DNA of 64,000 nucleotides from Methanoregula formicica SMSP (GCF_000327485.1 NC_019943.1:620001-684000), one strand, 5' to 3'. Positions 49,570-59,322 are shown, counted from the stretch's first letter. Notes: generated by a model not told the origin, from the sequence alone. Made by a program: numbers and translations.

Positions 49570-50882
49570 CGAAAGTTATCACTGATGTAATCTGCCCGTT
49601 CTGCGGGACCCTCTGCGATGATGTCGAAGTCACCGTATCCGATGACGGCAAGAAGCTCCTCGAAGTGGCAAACGCCTGCGTTATCGGCACCGAGAAGTTC
49701 CTCCACTCCCAGTCCTCCGACCGGGTCACGAAACCCCGGCTTCGCCAGGAAGACGGCAGCTGGAAGGAGATCTCCTATGAAGAGGCCGCGGATTATACCG
49801 CAAAGCTCCTTGCAAAGGCCAAGAAGCCCCTGATGTACGGCTGGTCCTCCACCAACTGCGAGGCCCAGAGCGTAGGTAACGAGATCGCCGAGATCGCAAA
49901 GGCCTGCTGTGACAACACCGCAGCTGTCTGCCACGGGACCACCCTCATTGCCGTTCAGGATATCGGTCTCCCGAGCTGTACTCTTGGGGAAGTCAAGAAC
50001 CGTGCTGACCGTGTCATCTTCTGGGGCTGCAACCCGGCACACGCCCACCCCCGGCACATGTCCCGGTACTCCATCTTCCCCCGTGGTTTCTTCACCGGCA
50101 AGGGACAGATGAGCAGGAAGCTTGTTGTCGTCGACCCCCGCTGCACTGACACCGCCAAGATGGCCGATGTCCACCTGCAGATCGAACAGGGTCGCGACTA
50201 TGAGCTTCTTGACGCCCTCCGTGTTGCCCTCAAAGGCGAGTGGCTCCCGGATGTAGTGGCAGGCATTCCCGCAGAGAAGATCCGCGAGGTTGCAGACATC
50301 TTAAAGAGCGGCCGGTTCGGTATCATCTTCTTCGGTATGGGTGTTACCCAGTCACTCTCCAAAAACCACAACATTGATGCGGCGATCGCGCTCACAAAGG
50401 ACCTCAACGAGTACACGAAATATTCGATCATGCCGATGCGGGGCCACTACAATGTTACCGGCTCCGGAGAAGTCTTTGCCTGGCAGTTCGGGTTCCCGTA
50501 CTCCGTTGACCTCACCCGAGGCTTTGCCCGCTACAACCCCGGCGACTCGAGTTCGATCGACCTCCTGCTCCGCGGGGAAGTCGATGCCATGTTCACCATC
50601 GGCAGCGACCCGGGTGCACACTTCCCGATCAGCGCCGTGAAGCAGATAGCAAAGGTCGACTCGGTCTGTATCGATCCCCACATGACCCCGACCTCCGGTG
50701 TCTCCAAGCTCCACGTACCCGTTGCCTTCAACGGTGTCGAGACCGGCGGGAACTGCTACCGCATGGACAATGTCCCGATCGACTGCCGCAAGGTTGTCGA
50801 GCCGCCCGAGGGCATGAAGACGGACCTTGAGTTCCTCACCATGGTCTGTGACCGGTTAAAGAAGCTGAAGGGGGTAGCATAA
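49566..50882 (+). CDS. fwdB: Formylmethanofuran dehydrogenase catalytic subunit B, copy 3
   Basis: A 438-residue catalytic subunit: CPFCGTLCDD for Fe-S and Cys122 in AVCHGTT as predicted metal ligand. Copies 1 and 2 have an extra Cys118 (DNCAT), here Thr (DNTAA), which supports Cys122 as the ligand. The start overlaps fwdD. FwdA starts one base after the stop. Confidence 0.93.
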   Translation: MTKVITDVICPFCGTLCDDVEVTVSDDGKKLLEVANACVIGTEKFLHSQSSDRVTKPRLRQEDGSWKEISYEEAADYTAKLLAKAKKPLMYGWSSTNCEAQSVGNEIAEIAKACCDNTAAVCHGTTLIAVQDIGLPSCTLGEVKNRADRVIFWGCNPAHAHPRHMSRYSIFPRGFFTGKGQMSRKLVVVDPRCTDTAKMADVHLQIEQGRDYELLDALRVALKGEWLPDVVAGIPAEKIREVADILKSGRFGIIFFGMGVTQSLSKNHNIDAAIALTKDLNEYTKYSIMPMRGHYNVTGSGEVFAWQFGFPYSVDLTRGFARYNPGDSSSIDLLLRGEVDAMFTIGSDPGAHFPISAVKQIAKVDSVCIDPHMTPTSGVSKLHVPVAFNGVETGGNCYRMDNVPIDCRKVVEPPEGMKTDLEFLTMVCDRLKKLKGVA

Positions 50883-50883
50883 C

Positions 50884-52596
50884 ATGTCGGAATACATCAT
50901 CAGGAACGGCCATGTCTTTGACCCCGTCCAGGGCATCAAGGGCGACAAGAAGGACATCTGCATCAAGGACGGGAAGATCGTTGACAAGGTCGGTTCCTCT
51001 GCAAAAGTGATCGATGCAAAGGACAAGACCGTCATGGCAGGCGCCGTGGAGATCCACGCCCACGTTGCCGGCCCCAAGGTCAACCTCGGCCGCATCTACC
51101 GGCCCGAGGACAAGCTCTTCAGCTGCACCCCGACAAAGGGCATGGAGCGGATGGGCGGCGGCGCCTCGATCCCGACCACGTTCAAGACCGGGTACGAATA
51201 CGCAAAGATGGGATTTGCCGTAGCCATGGAGGCTGCGATGCCCCCGCTCTTCTCCCGCCACGTGCACGAGGAGATTCGCGACACCCCAATCATCGACGAG
51301 GGTGCATTCCCGGTCTTCGGGAACAACTGGTTCGTCCTCGAATACCTCAAGAACCACGAGATCGAGAACACTGCGGCATACTGTGCCTGGCTCCTCAATG
51401 TCACCAAGGGATACGCACTCAAGGTCGTCAACCCCGGCGGCACGGAAGCCTGGGGCTGGGGCCTGAACTGTCTCACGGTCAACGATCCCGTCCCGTACTT
51501 CGACATCACCCCGGCAGAGATCATCAAGGGGCTTATCGAGGCAAATGAGTACTTAGGCCTCCCCCACTCGATGCACATCCACCCGAACAACCTCGGGAAC
51601 CCCGGCTGCTACGAGACAACTCTCGACACCATGAAGCTCGCCGAGGGCATCAAGGCAAAGAACAAGTTCGGCCGTGAGCAGGTCCTGCACCTCACCCACA
51701 CCCAGTTCCACTCTTACGGTGGCACCAACTGGGGCGACTTTGAGTCCAAGGCCAAGGAAGTCACCGACTACGTCAACAAGAACAAGAACATCACCATCGA
51801 TACCGGTAACGTCACCCTTGACGAGACCACCACGATGACTGCCGATGGCCCGTTCGAGCACCACCTCACCGGCCTCAACCACCTCAAGTGGGCAAATGTC
51901 GATGTTGAGCTCGAGACGGCAGCCGGTGTTGTCCCGTACATCTACAGCCCGTCAATCTCTGTCTGTGCCATCCAGTGGGCAATCGGGCTTGAGATCGCCC
52001 TCATGATGAAGGACCCGATGCGCTGCTACATCACCACCGACCACCCGAACGCCGGCCCGTTCACCCGGTACCCCCGCGTGTACAAGTGGCTGATGTCCGA
52101 GAAGGCGCGGAAGCAGCAGATCGAGTCCTTCAAGCACAAGGACAAGGTTCTCTCCCAGACTGCCATCGGCACGCTCGACCGCGAGATCTCGCTCTACGAG
52201 CTCGCCCAGATGACCCGTGCCGGGCCTGCAAAGTCCCTCGGCCTTGCCGCCATGTGCGGAGGCTTAAAGCCCGGCATGGACGCCGATGTTGCCATCTACA
52301 ACATCAACCCCGACAAGCCGGTGGCAAACCCCGACGACATCGAGAAGGCCTTTTCCCGCTGCGCCGCGTTCTTCAAGAGCGGCGTCCAGGTTGTCAACAA
52401 TGGCGAGATTGTCAGCAATGGCAACAAGCGGACCCTCTGGGTCAACGTCAAGGCAAAGGAGAACCCGCAGGTTGCCCGCGACATCAACGAGAAGTTCGTC
52501 AAGTATTACAGCATGACGCAGGCCAACTACGAAGCGCTCGGGCACCACTTTGTCCCGAACCCGTATGCAATCGAGGTTGATGCAACACAAGTGTAG
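50884..52596 (+). CDS. fwdA: Formylmethanofuran dehydrogenase subunit A, copy 3
   Basis: A 570-residue amidohydrolase with EIHAHVAGP (zinc HxH), GYALKVVNPGGTEAWGWG and TTDHPNAGPFTRYPR. It is closely similar to copy 1 from the first residues (the first 28 or so are almost identical). In the metal-binding histidine region THTQFHSYGG replaces THLQFHSY. FwdC starts 10 bases after the stop. Confidence 0.93.
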   Translation: MSEYIIRNGHVFDPVQGIKGDKKDICIKDGKIVDKVGSSAKVIDAKDKTVMAGAVEIHAHVAGPKVNLGRIYRPEDKLFSCTPTKGMERMGGGASIPTTFKTGYEYAKMGFAVAMEAAMPPLFSRHVHEEIRDTPIIDEGAFPVFGNNWFVLEYLKNHEIENTAAYCAWLLNVTKGYALKVVNPGGTEAWGWGLNCLTVNDPVPYFDITPAEIIKGLIEANEYLGLPHSMHIHPNNLGNPGCYETTLDTMKLAEGIKAKNKFGREQVLHLTHTQFHSYGGTNWGDFESKAKEVTDYVNKNKNITIDTGNVTLDETTTMTADGPFEHHLTGLNHLKWANVDVELETAAGVVPYIYSPSISVCAIQWAIGLEIALMMKDPMRCYITTDHPNAGPFTRYPRVYKWLMSEKARKQQIESFKHKDKVLSQTAIGTLDREISLYELAQMTRAGPAKSLGLAAMCGGLKPGMDADVAIYNINPDKPVANPDDIEKAFSRCAAFFKSGVQVVNNGEIVSNGNKRTLWVNVKAKENPQVARDINEKFVKYYSMTQANYEALGHHFVPNPYAIEVDATQV

Positions 52597-52606
52597 GTGG
52601 AAGAAG

Positions 52607-53407
52607 ATGGAAACCGTTACCATTACTATGAAAAATGCGCCTGCACTGTATCTTGAGGCAGACACCATCTCTCCCGATGCATTCGCCGGCAAGAGTGCGG
52701 CCCAGATCGCAGAGCTCCCGGTTTTTGAGGGGAACGTCCCCTCAACTCTTGGCAAATACTTCGAGGTCAGCGGCAATGCCGGGGCAACTGCAGCCGACAC
52801 GAAGATCGTTGTCAAAGGCGACGCGAAGAAAGTCAAGTATATCGGCTTCAAGATGACTGCCGGTGAGGTAGTCATCGAGGGCCCGGCCGACCAGTATGTC
52901 GGTGCCTGGATGAAGGGCGGAAATCTCACCGCTAAGGGCGATGTGGGTGCATTCGCTGCAACTGCCATGAAGGGCGGCGAAATGGTCATCGAAGGTAATG
53001 CCGGCAACTACCTTGGCGCTGCATATCGCGGCGACTGGAGAGGCATGTCCGGTGGCAAGATCCTTGTCAAGGGCAATGCAGGGTCCGACACCGGTATGTA
53101 CATGCTCGGTGGGGAAATCACCATCAACGGCAACTGCGATGTCCACATTATGACCCATGCCGAGGGCGGTAAGGTCACCATCAAGGGCAATGCAGCAAGC
53201 AAGCTCGGCGGCCAGATGGTTGAGGGCACCATTATAGTTTTCGGCAATATCGATGTCATGATGCCCGGATTCAAGCCGAATGGCGAAGTCGAGCTCGAAG
53301 TCGACGGCACCAAGGCAAAGTTCGCCCACTTTATCGGCGACATGGGCGAGCGCCACAAGAAGAAGAAAGGCGTCGTCGTGTACGGGAACCTGTACAAGAA
53401 GATCTAA
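52607..53407 (+). CDS. fwdC: Formylmethanofuran dehydrogenase subunit C, copy 3
   Basis: A 266-residue beta-helix subunit (glycine repeats such as IEGNAGNYLGAAYRGDWRGM, INGNCDVHIMTHAEGG). The start at 52607 (METVTITMK) has GGTGGAAGA upstream and matches the paralogues. It closes operon 3 and is followed by T6. Confidence 0.92.
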   Translation: METVTITMKNAPALYLEADTISPDAFAGKSAAQIAELPVFEGNVPSTLGKYFEVSGNAGATAADTKIVVKGDAKKVKYIGFKMTAGEVVIEGPADQYVGAWMKGGNLTAKGDVGAFAATAMKGGEMVIEGNAGNYLGAAYRGDWRGMSGGKILVKGNAGSDTGMYMLGGEITINGNCDVHIMTHAEGGKVTIKGNAASKLGGQMVEGTIIVFGNIDVMMPGFKPNGEVELEVDGTKAKFAHFIGDMGERHKKKKGVVVYGNLYKKI

Positions 53408-53414
53408 TCTTCCC

Positions 53415-53420
53415 TTTTTT
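53415..53420 (+). terminator. T6 tract after fwd operon 3
   Basis: Six T residues begin eight bases after the fwdC stop. Confidence 0.45.
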
Positions 53421-53523
53421 CCCTGCACACAACACACACATTCATAAAAACAGGAAAAACAGAAGAGAGAATCCAACCATGGATTCTTCTCCTGTTTGTT
53501 AACCCGGAAAGCTGTGGATCACG

Positions 53524-54417
53524 TCACGGTTTTCCGGCATCCTCTGCGCTCCGGGCTTCCGGTACCTGCCTGAGGATCTCTTCCCTGAACTTCTCGAAAT
53601 GGAGATCGTCCAGCTGCTCTGAGAGGAGCCGCCCGCTCCAGGCCCGACGGTAGACCCAGTCCACAATCTTCTCGATCACAAAGAGCACCTGCTCTTCGGT
53701 TTTTACCGTAAGCAGCTTACGACCGACTTTCGGGTGCCTACCGCGGCGACCCCCGACGGTAATCAGGAAGTGCCGGTCTTCTGCCTTGACGAGATCAAAG
53801 GAACAGGACTGGACGCAGACACCGCATTCCACGCACTTGTTCTCGTCCAGCACCGAGATGCCGTTCTTGATCCTGATTGCGCCCTCCTTGCAGTAGAAGA
53901 CACAGCTGCCACAGCCGGTACAAATCCGTTCCTTTGTCCGGACGGGCCTGACACGGCCGATCACGCCGATCTCGTTCAGCATCGGGCTGGTGCAGGCGTT
54001 CGGGCAGCCGGAGAGGGCAATGCGCATCTTGACCGGCATCACCTTGCCAAAGAGTTTTGCATCGATCTTCTGTGTGAGGCTGATGGTATCGATATTGGCA
54101 AATTTGCACCGCTCAGTGCCGGGACAGGAGATGATATTCACAATCTCGTCCCGCTCTGAACCGACCGGTGTCCCGTTCTTTTCTAGGGCAAGGGCCATTT
54201 TTTTGAGATGTTTCGGATCGACATGCGGAATTTCGATAGTCTGCCGGGTGGTGCAATGGACCTCTCCGCTGCCATAGGTCTTTGCTATCTTGGCAATTCC
54301 CCGCAATTGTTCGACAGAGAGGATGCCGGCCGGAGCCCGAATCCGGATGGTCGAGAGGTCTGGATTCCGCTCGGTGATGACCCCGCCTTTCATGTGGATA
54401 CCGATATCGCGCTGCAT
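53524..54417 (-). CDS. Small siroheme nitrite/sulfite-reductase-like protein, copy 2
   Basis: A 297-residue paralogue of the protein at 36224. TTRQTIEIPHVDPKH, the siroheme-cluster cysteines in ISCPGTERCKFA and SGCPNACTS, and two ferredoxin motifs, CTGCGSCVFYC and CVECGVCVQSC, line up. In the second ferredoxin motif the fourth Cys is followed by Ser rather than Pro. It stands alone between fwd operon 3 and the membrane-anchored protein. Substrate unknown. Confidence 0.85.
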   Translation of the reverse strand: MQRDIGIHMKGGVITERNPDLSTIRIRAPAGILSVEQLRGIAKIAKTYGSGEVHCTTRQTIEIPHVDPKHLKKMALALEKNGTPVGSERDEIVNIISCPGTERCKFANIDTISLTQKIDAKLFGKVMPVKMRIALSGCPNACTSPMLNEIGVIGRVRPVRTKERICTGCGSCVFYCKEGAIRIKNGISVLDENKCVECGVCVQSCSFDLVKAEDRHFLITVGGRRGRHPKVGRKLLTVKTEEQVLFVIEKIVDWVYRRAWSGRLLSEQLDDLHFEKFREEILRQVPEARSAEDAGKP

Positions 54418-54512
54418 CGTCAGTACTCTGGGAGAGGGAGATAATTAAGAGTGGGGTTGTGGCAGGGGAATTGGGGCCTCCTGTACCCCCTTTTGCCTTG
54501 GCGCTTAGGAAA

Positions 54513-56180
54513 TCAGTAATAGATCAGCGACCCGTTTCCCAGCAGGTGTTTATCACTGGCCGGTGTGAGTTCAGCACGCATACCCGGTGCAGCAGCAGTC
54601 GTGGTATCGATGAGCAGGCCCACTTCCCCCAGCGGAGCAGTGACCGTCCTCTTGGCAAGCAGGGTGCTGTTGTTGTAGATCTCGACGGTAAGCGGCTCGG
54701 GCGAGGTGTCTAGTTTGCGGATTGTTGCCTGGACAATGCTCTTTGTCATCAGGATGGAGAAGTTCTGGTCCCCCCTGCCGGAGACCTGGCGCAGGAGCCC
54801 AGGATTCCCGATTGAACCGGCAAAGTCGCCGGGACAGATAACCCGGACATAAACGCCGGCAGGCTGAATATCTGCCGGGGCCTGCCCCTGAACGGGTGCC
54901 GTTCCGGCGGAGGGCGTTATCGTGATGACCGTGTCTCTGTACGGTGAGCCGTAGAGGGAGTTCACGGCAAACGCTGCCACGGCAAGGATTGCGATAATGG
55001 CAATAATGGCAAGGGCCGCAGCAATGAGGGAAGACTTCCGGACGGGAGTTGATTTTCTCCTGGGCCACTTGGCGGAGCCGTCCTGTGCTGGCACTCGATT
55101 CTTTGGAGAATTGGGGTGGGCTGGGACCGCGACTTTTGGCGTGTAGGTCCCCGGAAGTTCGCGCTTCTCGCCCGGGGTCTGCCGGGCAGGAGGAGCATCC
55201 GGGGCGGGTTTCAGGGCAGGATCGGGAAGGGCCGAGGTTGTTTTCACGATCGGTTCGTCCACAGGCAGCAAATCCGGTGTATTCTGGATCGCTTTGAGGG
55301 ATTCCGTGGCAGCCTGGACGATGTTTTTAAACGGCTCCTGCGAGCGGTACTCCGCGACAAATGCTTTTTGTGCCGGGGGTGATTGCGGTGTTTCAACCGG
55401 CTCAGTCCGTGGCGGAGGGATGTGAATCCCGGCAAACGGGTCCCGGGGAACCGCTTCCTGAACCGGGGGTATTTCCGGTTCCGGAAGCAGTTTCTGGCTG
55501 GACGACTCCTCTGCGTCTTGTTCTTCAGCAATGTGTTCGGCCTCTGTGCGGGGGGTCTCTTTCTCCCGCGCCGGGATTGACGGGAGTGTCTCCTCACGCA
55601 TTTCCGTTGCAGGTTCTACCATCCCGCTCTTTTGAGTTTTTTCCTCAAGGAAGAACTCCAGCGAATCAGGCTCCTGCTCGGTGATGATCACGGGCTCGGC
55701 AATCGGTGGCGCGGGTTCAGCTACGGATGACCGTGGGCGGACGGGCTCGGGAGCTTCCCAGCGCCTCACTGATGGCTGGAGACCGTTCTTTTTTGCCACC
55801 GGCACAACGGTGCTCTGTGCCTCCTGTTCGCGTGCCCTGATGACCAGCTCAATGAGCCTCTTCACCCAGAGTTCGCGCTCATGACGCCGCTTCTCGCCGA
55901 GGTTCTGGGTGAAGATGAGACTCACCTGCGCCGAATTGCTGAACGTGCTCGTTTCTTTCAGCGTGAGGATGACGGCCGGTTCACCGGTGGCAGCCTTGCC
56001 GCCTTTGACGGTCACGATGTCGGAAAATGGTATCATCTCCGGCTCAAGCCGGTCGTACCGGCTGTCCATGAGGATGAGGCGCTGGTTTGTCAGCATTGCG
56101 TCGTACAGGACAGAGCCGGTGCTCACGCGGTGGGTTGTCAGGACAATGGATTCGCCGCGGTTCAGGTACGGGACGCTCAT
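54513..56180 (-). CDS. Membrane-anchored protein with PH-like N-terminus, paralogue A
   Basis: A 555-residue protein. Residues 1-120 form a probable PH-like domain (VLYDAMLTNQRLILMDSRYDRL). Then comes about 260 residues of Pro/Glu-rich, low-complexity linker. A membrane helix lies near residues 405-430 (SSLIAAALAIIAIIAILAVA), followed by an external C-terminal domain (GVYVRVICPGDFAGSIGNPG, FSILMTKSIVQATIRKLD). The protein at 59308 has the same layout with a shorter linker; the two flank modABC. Function unknown. Base use in the linker is like the neighbours. Confidence 0.72.
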   Translation of the reverse strand: MSVPYLNRGESIVLTTHRVSTGSVLYDAMLTNQRLILMDSRYDRLEPEMIPFSDIVTVKGGKAATGEPAVILTLKETSTFSNSAQVSLIFTQNLGEKRRHERELWVKRLIELVIRAREQEAQSTVVPVAKKNGLQPSVRRWEAPEPVRPRSSVAEPAPPIAEPVIITEQEPDSLEFFLEEKTQKSGMVEPATEMREETLPSIPAREKETPRTEAEHIAEEQDAEESSSQKLLPEPEIPPVQEAVPRDPFAGIHIPPPRTEPVETPQSPPAQKAFVAEYRSQEPFKNIVQAATESLKAIQNTPDLLPVDEPIVKTTSALPDPALKPAPDAPPARQTPGEKRELPGTYTPKVAVPAHPNSPKNRVPAQDGSAKWPRRKSTPVRKSSLIAAALAIIAIIAILAVAAFAVNSLYGSPYRDTVITITPSAGTAPVQGQAPADIQPAGVYVRVICPGDFAGSIGNPGLLRQVSGRGDQNFSILMTKSIVQATIRKLDTSPEPLTVEIYNNSTLLAKRTVTAPLGEVGLLIDTTTAAAPGMRAELTPASDKHLLGNGSLIYY

Positions 56181-56755
56181 GATACCTCAGTATCATCTCA
56201 TCTTTGTTGTACGGGAAGATATGCTTTTTAGCCGGCCGCTGAACCGAGCGTCCTTGGCTTGATAAGAATCATAAGGGGATCCAGAGACCCTGCCGCCGTC
56301 TTGCAGGACCGGAAAGGAAAAACAGGTGAGGTGTGGACCGGGTTCCCTGCCCGGGATCAAGCCGTGGCAAATCGTAGATGTGCTGCTCCCGGCATCCGGC
56401 CCATAAACCAGAGGTATGTGGGTAAATCCTGTTGTGTGTGCATGCGTCCGGTTGGTGCGTGTATCCAAAGGGACACATAGGTATTGACACTGGTAACTTA
56501 TAATATTTTTTGTTTAACTTTATTGATATGTTTAATATTATTAATTTACTTTACGGAGGGGGACTATGATATAGGATTGCATAACGAGGCAACTGCCGGA
56601 AAATGATACGCCTGTCCGTCAGCGAACGATACGGTTTCGCGAGAGAAATTATGAGTCCCGCACTATTAATTTGTATCAATTTACTTATTTCAGTAATAAA
56701 AGAAAATAGTTTTACCCTATTCCAACCTACACATCCGTGCAGAGGAACGATTCTT
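56181..56755 (+). promoter_or_regulatory. Long upstream region and leader of modABC
   Basis: The 575-base gap holds no convincing gene. It has an AT-rich promoter-like block at 56495-56545 containing TTGTTTAACTT (56510-56520) and a TATA-like CTTATAATAT. Downstream is a ~200-base leader with short dyads: GGCA/TGCC near 56590 and CCGT/ACGG near 56615-56632. A frame from 56603 joins modA but its first 51 residues look non-coding. Confidence 0.45.
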
Positions 56756-57727
56756 ATGCAACAGAAATCATCGACACGAACCCTCATGATCATCGGTATC
56801 GTCATCAACCTGCTGCTTGTAACGGCATTGATCGCCGGTTGCACGTCCACTTCAACGGCTCCTGCCACACCGTCTGCAACCGCAGCACCGGTGTCGACAC
56901 CGGCCGCTCTGGAGACTGCTGCACCCACGCTTGTCGTGACCACGGCAGCTCCTGCCGCAACCAAGGAAGCTGTGAAACCCACCAGCACCCCCAAACCGGT
57001 CTACACGTATTCTGAAGGAAATGTTGTTGCCTACACCGCAGCGTCACTTTCCGGTGTGTCACCGAAGCTTGCTGAGGGCTTTGAGAAAATGTACCCTGGA
57101 CACAAGGTGGTTTTCAACCTGGCAGGAACCCAGGCCCTCAAGACCCAGGTCCAGAATGGCGCCTACTGCGATGTCTTCATCTCGGCCAGCAATTCCTACA
57201 CCAATGAACTGACAAAAGGCGGCTACTTTGTCTCCGGCACGGTAAAGCCGCTCACGTCCAACTACGTGATTGTGATCCTGCCCAAGGACAATCCGGCAAA
57301 CATCAGATCGCTCTCCGATCTTGCCAAAAAGGGAGTGAAGATTGCCGTTGCCGATAAGAGCGTCCCGGTCGGGACCGCAACAACGTCTGTGATTGCAAAC
57401 CTGGCGAAGTCTGCCAACTATGGCAAGGAATGGAACAGCTCCGTATATGGCAACATTGTGACATATGAGACCTCCGAACCTGCTGTTGCGGGCAAGGTTG
57501 AGCTTGGTGAAGTAGATGCAGGGTTCGTGTACGAGTCTACGTACATCGCCGGCAAGGACAAGTTCGTAGCCATTTCGGTCCCGAAAGCGATCAATTACCT
57601 CCAGACCTACACAATCGGTGTTATGAAAGACTCCACGAGCAAGGGGGCAGCAGCCGATTTCGAGACTTTCATGCTCTCAGCGGATGGCCAGCAGATCCTT
57701 GAGGACTATGGCTTCAGGCCCCTCTAA
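56756..57727 (+). CDS. modA: Molybdate ABC transporter substrate-binding lipoprotein
   Basis: A 323-residue lipoprotein with a signal ending at LIAGC near residue 29 and an Ala/Thr/Pro linker to residue ~80. The binding domain starts AYTAASLSGVSPKLAEGFE, the ModA oxyanion loop, and continues NLAGTQALKTQVQNGAYCDV, SLSDLAKKGVKIAVAD and VGTATTSV. It captures molybdate (or tungstate) outside the cell. The ATG at 56756 has AGAGGA upstream. The permease is 70 bases on. Confidence 0.87.
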   Translation: MQQKSSTRTLMIIGIVINLLLVTALIAGCTSTSTAPATPSATAAPVSTPAALETAAPTLVVTTAAPAATKEAVKPTSTPKPVYTYSEGNVVAYTAASLSGVSPKLAEGFEKMYPGHKVVFNLAGTQALKTQVQNGAYCDVFISASNSYTNELTKGGYFVSGTVKPLTSNYVIVILPKDNPANIRSLSDLAKKGVKIAVADKSVPVGTATTSVIANLAKSANYGKEWNSSVYGNIVTYETSEPAVAGKVELGEVDAGFVYESTYIAGKDKFVAISVPKAINYLQTYTIGVMKDSTSKGAAADFETFMLSADGQQILEDYGFRPL

Positions 57728-57797
57728 TCCTTTTTATTTATTATATCCGGGAGTTTACCTGTATTGTTGAACACCCATTCGGATCAGGTCCGGCTCC

Positions 57798-58619
57798 ATG
57801 AAACCACCATCCCTCATCCCGGAAAAATACCGTCGTCTCTTCCTGTACACCGGAGCTATTGTCCTGGTCCTTTCAGTCACACTTTACCTGGCACTGCCAA
57901 TCGCCGCGCTCTTCTTCCGTACAACTCCCGAGCTGTTCTGGGCATCGCTTTCCGATCCTCTTGTGATCAGCGCGCTCTGGCTGAGCCTCACAACATCGGC
58001 GATCTCACTCCTGGTCGTCATCCTTGTCGGCACCCCCTTTGCGTATGTGCACTCCCGCTCCGCCTACCCGGGAAAAGTACTGGTGGACACGCTCATCGAT
58101 CTCCCTCTTGTCCTTCCCCCGGCGGTGGCAGGGTTTGCCCTCCTCGTGCTCTACGGGAGGATGGGGCTTCTCGGCCAGTACTTCAGGATGCTGGGGATCC
58201 CGATCGCCTTCACCACGCTTGCCGTCATCATGGCCCAGATCTTCGTTGCCTCGCCCTTCTATCTCAGGCAGGCAAAATCCCTCTTCGAGCAGTTCGACAG
58301 GAGTTATGAGCACACCGCCCGGACCCTCGGGGCTTCCCCCCTGCGTACATTCCTGACCATCACCCTCCCGCTGACGGCAGGAGGACTTGTCTCCGGAGCG
58401 GTCATGACCTTTGGCCGGGCCCTTGGCGAGTTTGGTGCTACCATCATGTTTGCTGGGAACCTCCCGGGGGTCACCCAGACCATGCCCCTTGCGGTCTATG
58501 TGGGAATGGAGAGCAATTTCAATCTCGGGCTGACCATATCCATCCTGCTCGTTATCATCTCCTTCCTCATTATGATTGCGGTGAGAATCCTCACAAAAAC
58601 CGAGGTGCCGCATGCTTGA
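57798..58619 (+). CDS. modB: Molybdate ABC transporter permease
   Basis: A 273-residue membrane protein with about six helices. The ATPase-docking loop is near residues 165-195 (YEHTARTLGASPLRTFLTIT), and ALGEFGATIMFAGNLPG near residue 213 is the ModB signature. It overlaps modC by 8 bases. Metal choice is inferred from ModA. Confidence 0.88.
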   Translation: MKPPSLIPEKYRRLFLYTGAIVLVLSVTLYLALPIAALFFRTTPELFWASLSDPLVISALWLSLTTSAISLLVVILVGTPFAYVHSRSAYPGKVLVDTLIDLPLVLPPAVAGFALLVLYGRMGLLGQYFRMLGIPIAFTTLAVIMAQIFVASPFYLRQAKSLFEQFDRSYEHTARTLGASPLRTFLTITLPLTAGGLVSGAVMTFGRALGEFGATIMFAGNLPGVTQTMPLAVYVGMESNFNLGLTISILLVIISFLIMIAVRILTKTEVPHA

Positions 58620-59322
58620 TGCAGCAATCCGGAAAAAACTGAGGGACTTTGAGCTTGATCTCTCATTTTCGGTCCGCCCCGGCGGGATCCTTGTCCTGAT
58701 GGGAAGCAATGGTTCGGGAAAATCCACGACCCTCAATATCCTTGCCGGGCTCCTTGAACCGGACGCCGGTTGCATCCGCCTGAACGGTACAACCTTCTGT
58801 GAACCGCGCCGGAATATCTCTGTCCCGATTGAGGACCGCAGGATCGGGTATGTCTTCCAGAACACGGCGGTCTTTCCCCACTTGTCGGTCAGAGAGAATA
58901 TTGCATACGGGCTCCGGGCACACAACGCAAGCTCACAGGAGATCGAAGAACAGGTCAGGAATCTTATTCAGACCATGGGCCTTGGTGACCTTTCCGGGGT
59001 CACAGCCTCCCGCCTGTCCGGCGGCCAGAAACAACGGGTTGCCCTTGCCCGGGCGATCGCGATCCGGCCAACGCTCCTGATGATGGATGAGCCTTTTTCT
59101 TCTCTGGATCTTGAAAGCACCCATACTGTCAAACAGCTGATAAAAACATTCGTCGACCGCATGCATATCCCCTGCATCATCGTCACTCACCGCGTGGCCG
59201 ACTGTCACGAGATCGGGGACCGGGTCCTCGTGATCGCTTCCGGGAAAAAGGAATGGGAAGGGCGTCCGCAGGATATGCCCGCTGACTGTTCCGTGTGCCG
59301 GTGCCCGTCAGGAAGGCCGTAA
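58612..59322 (+). CDS. modC: Molybdate ABC transporter ATPase (short form)
   Basis: A 236-residue ATPase with Walker A MGSNGSGKST near residue 34, signature LSGGQKQR near residue 129, Walker B LLMMDEPFSSLDLE near residue 150 and the switch histidine in VTHRVAD. It lacks the C-terminal TOBE oxyanion-binding domain of tupC, so feedback by bound metal is not expected. Its last 15 bases overlap the convergent gene at 59308. Confidence 0.88.
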   Translation: MLDAAIRKKLRDFELDLSFSVRPGGILVLMGSNGSGKSTTLNILAGLLEPDAGCIRLNGTTFCEPRRNISVPIEDRRIGYVFQNTAVFPHLSVRENIAYGLRAHNASSQEIEEQVRNLIQTMGLGDLSGVTASRLSGGQKQRVALARAIAIRPTLLMMDEPFSSLDLESTHTVKQLIKTFVDRMHIPCIIVTHRVADCHEIGDRVLVIASGKKEWEGRPQDMPADCSVCRCPSGRP

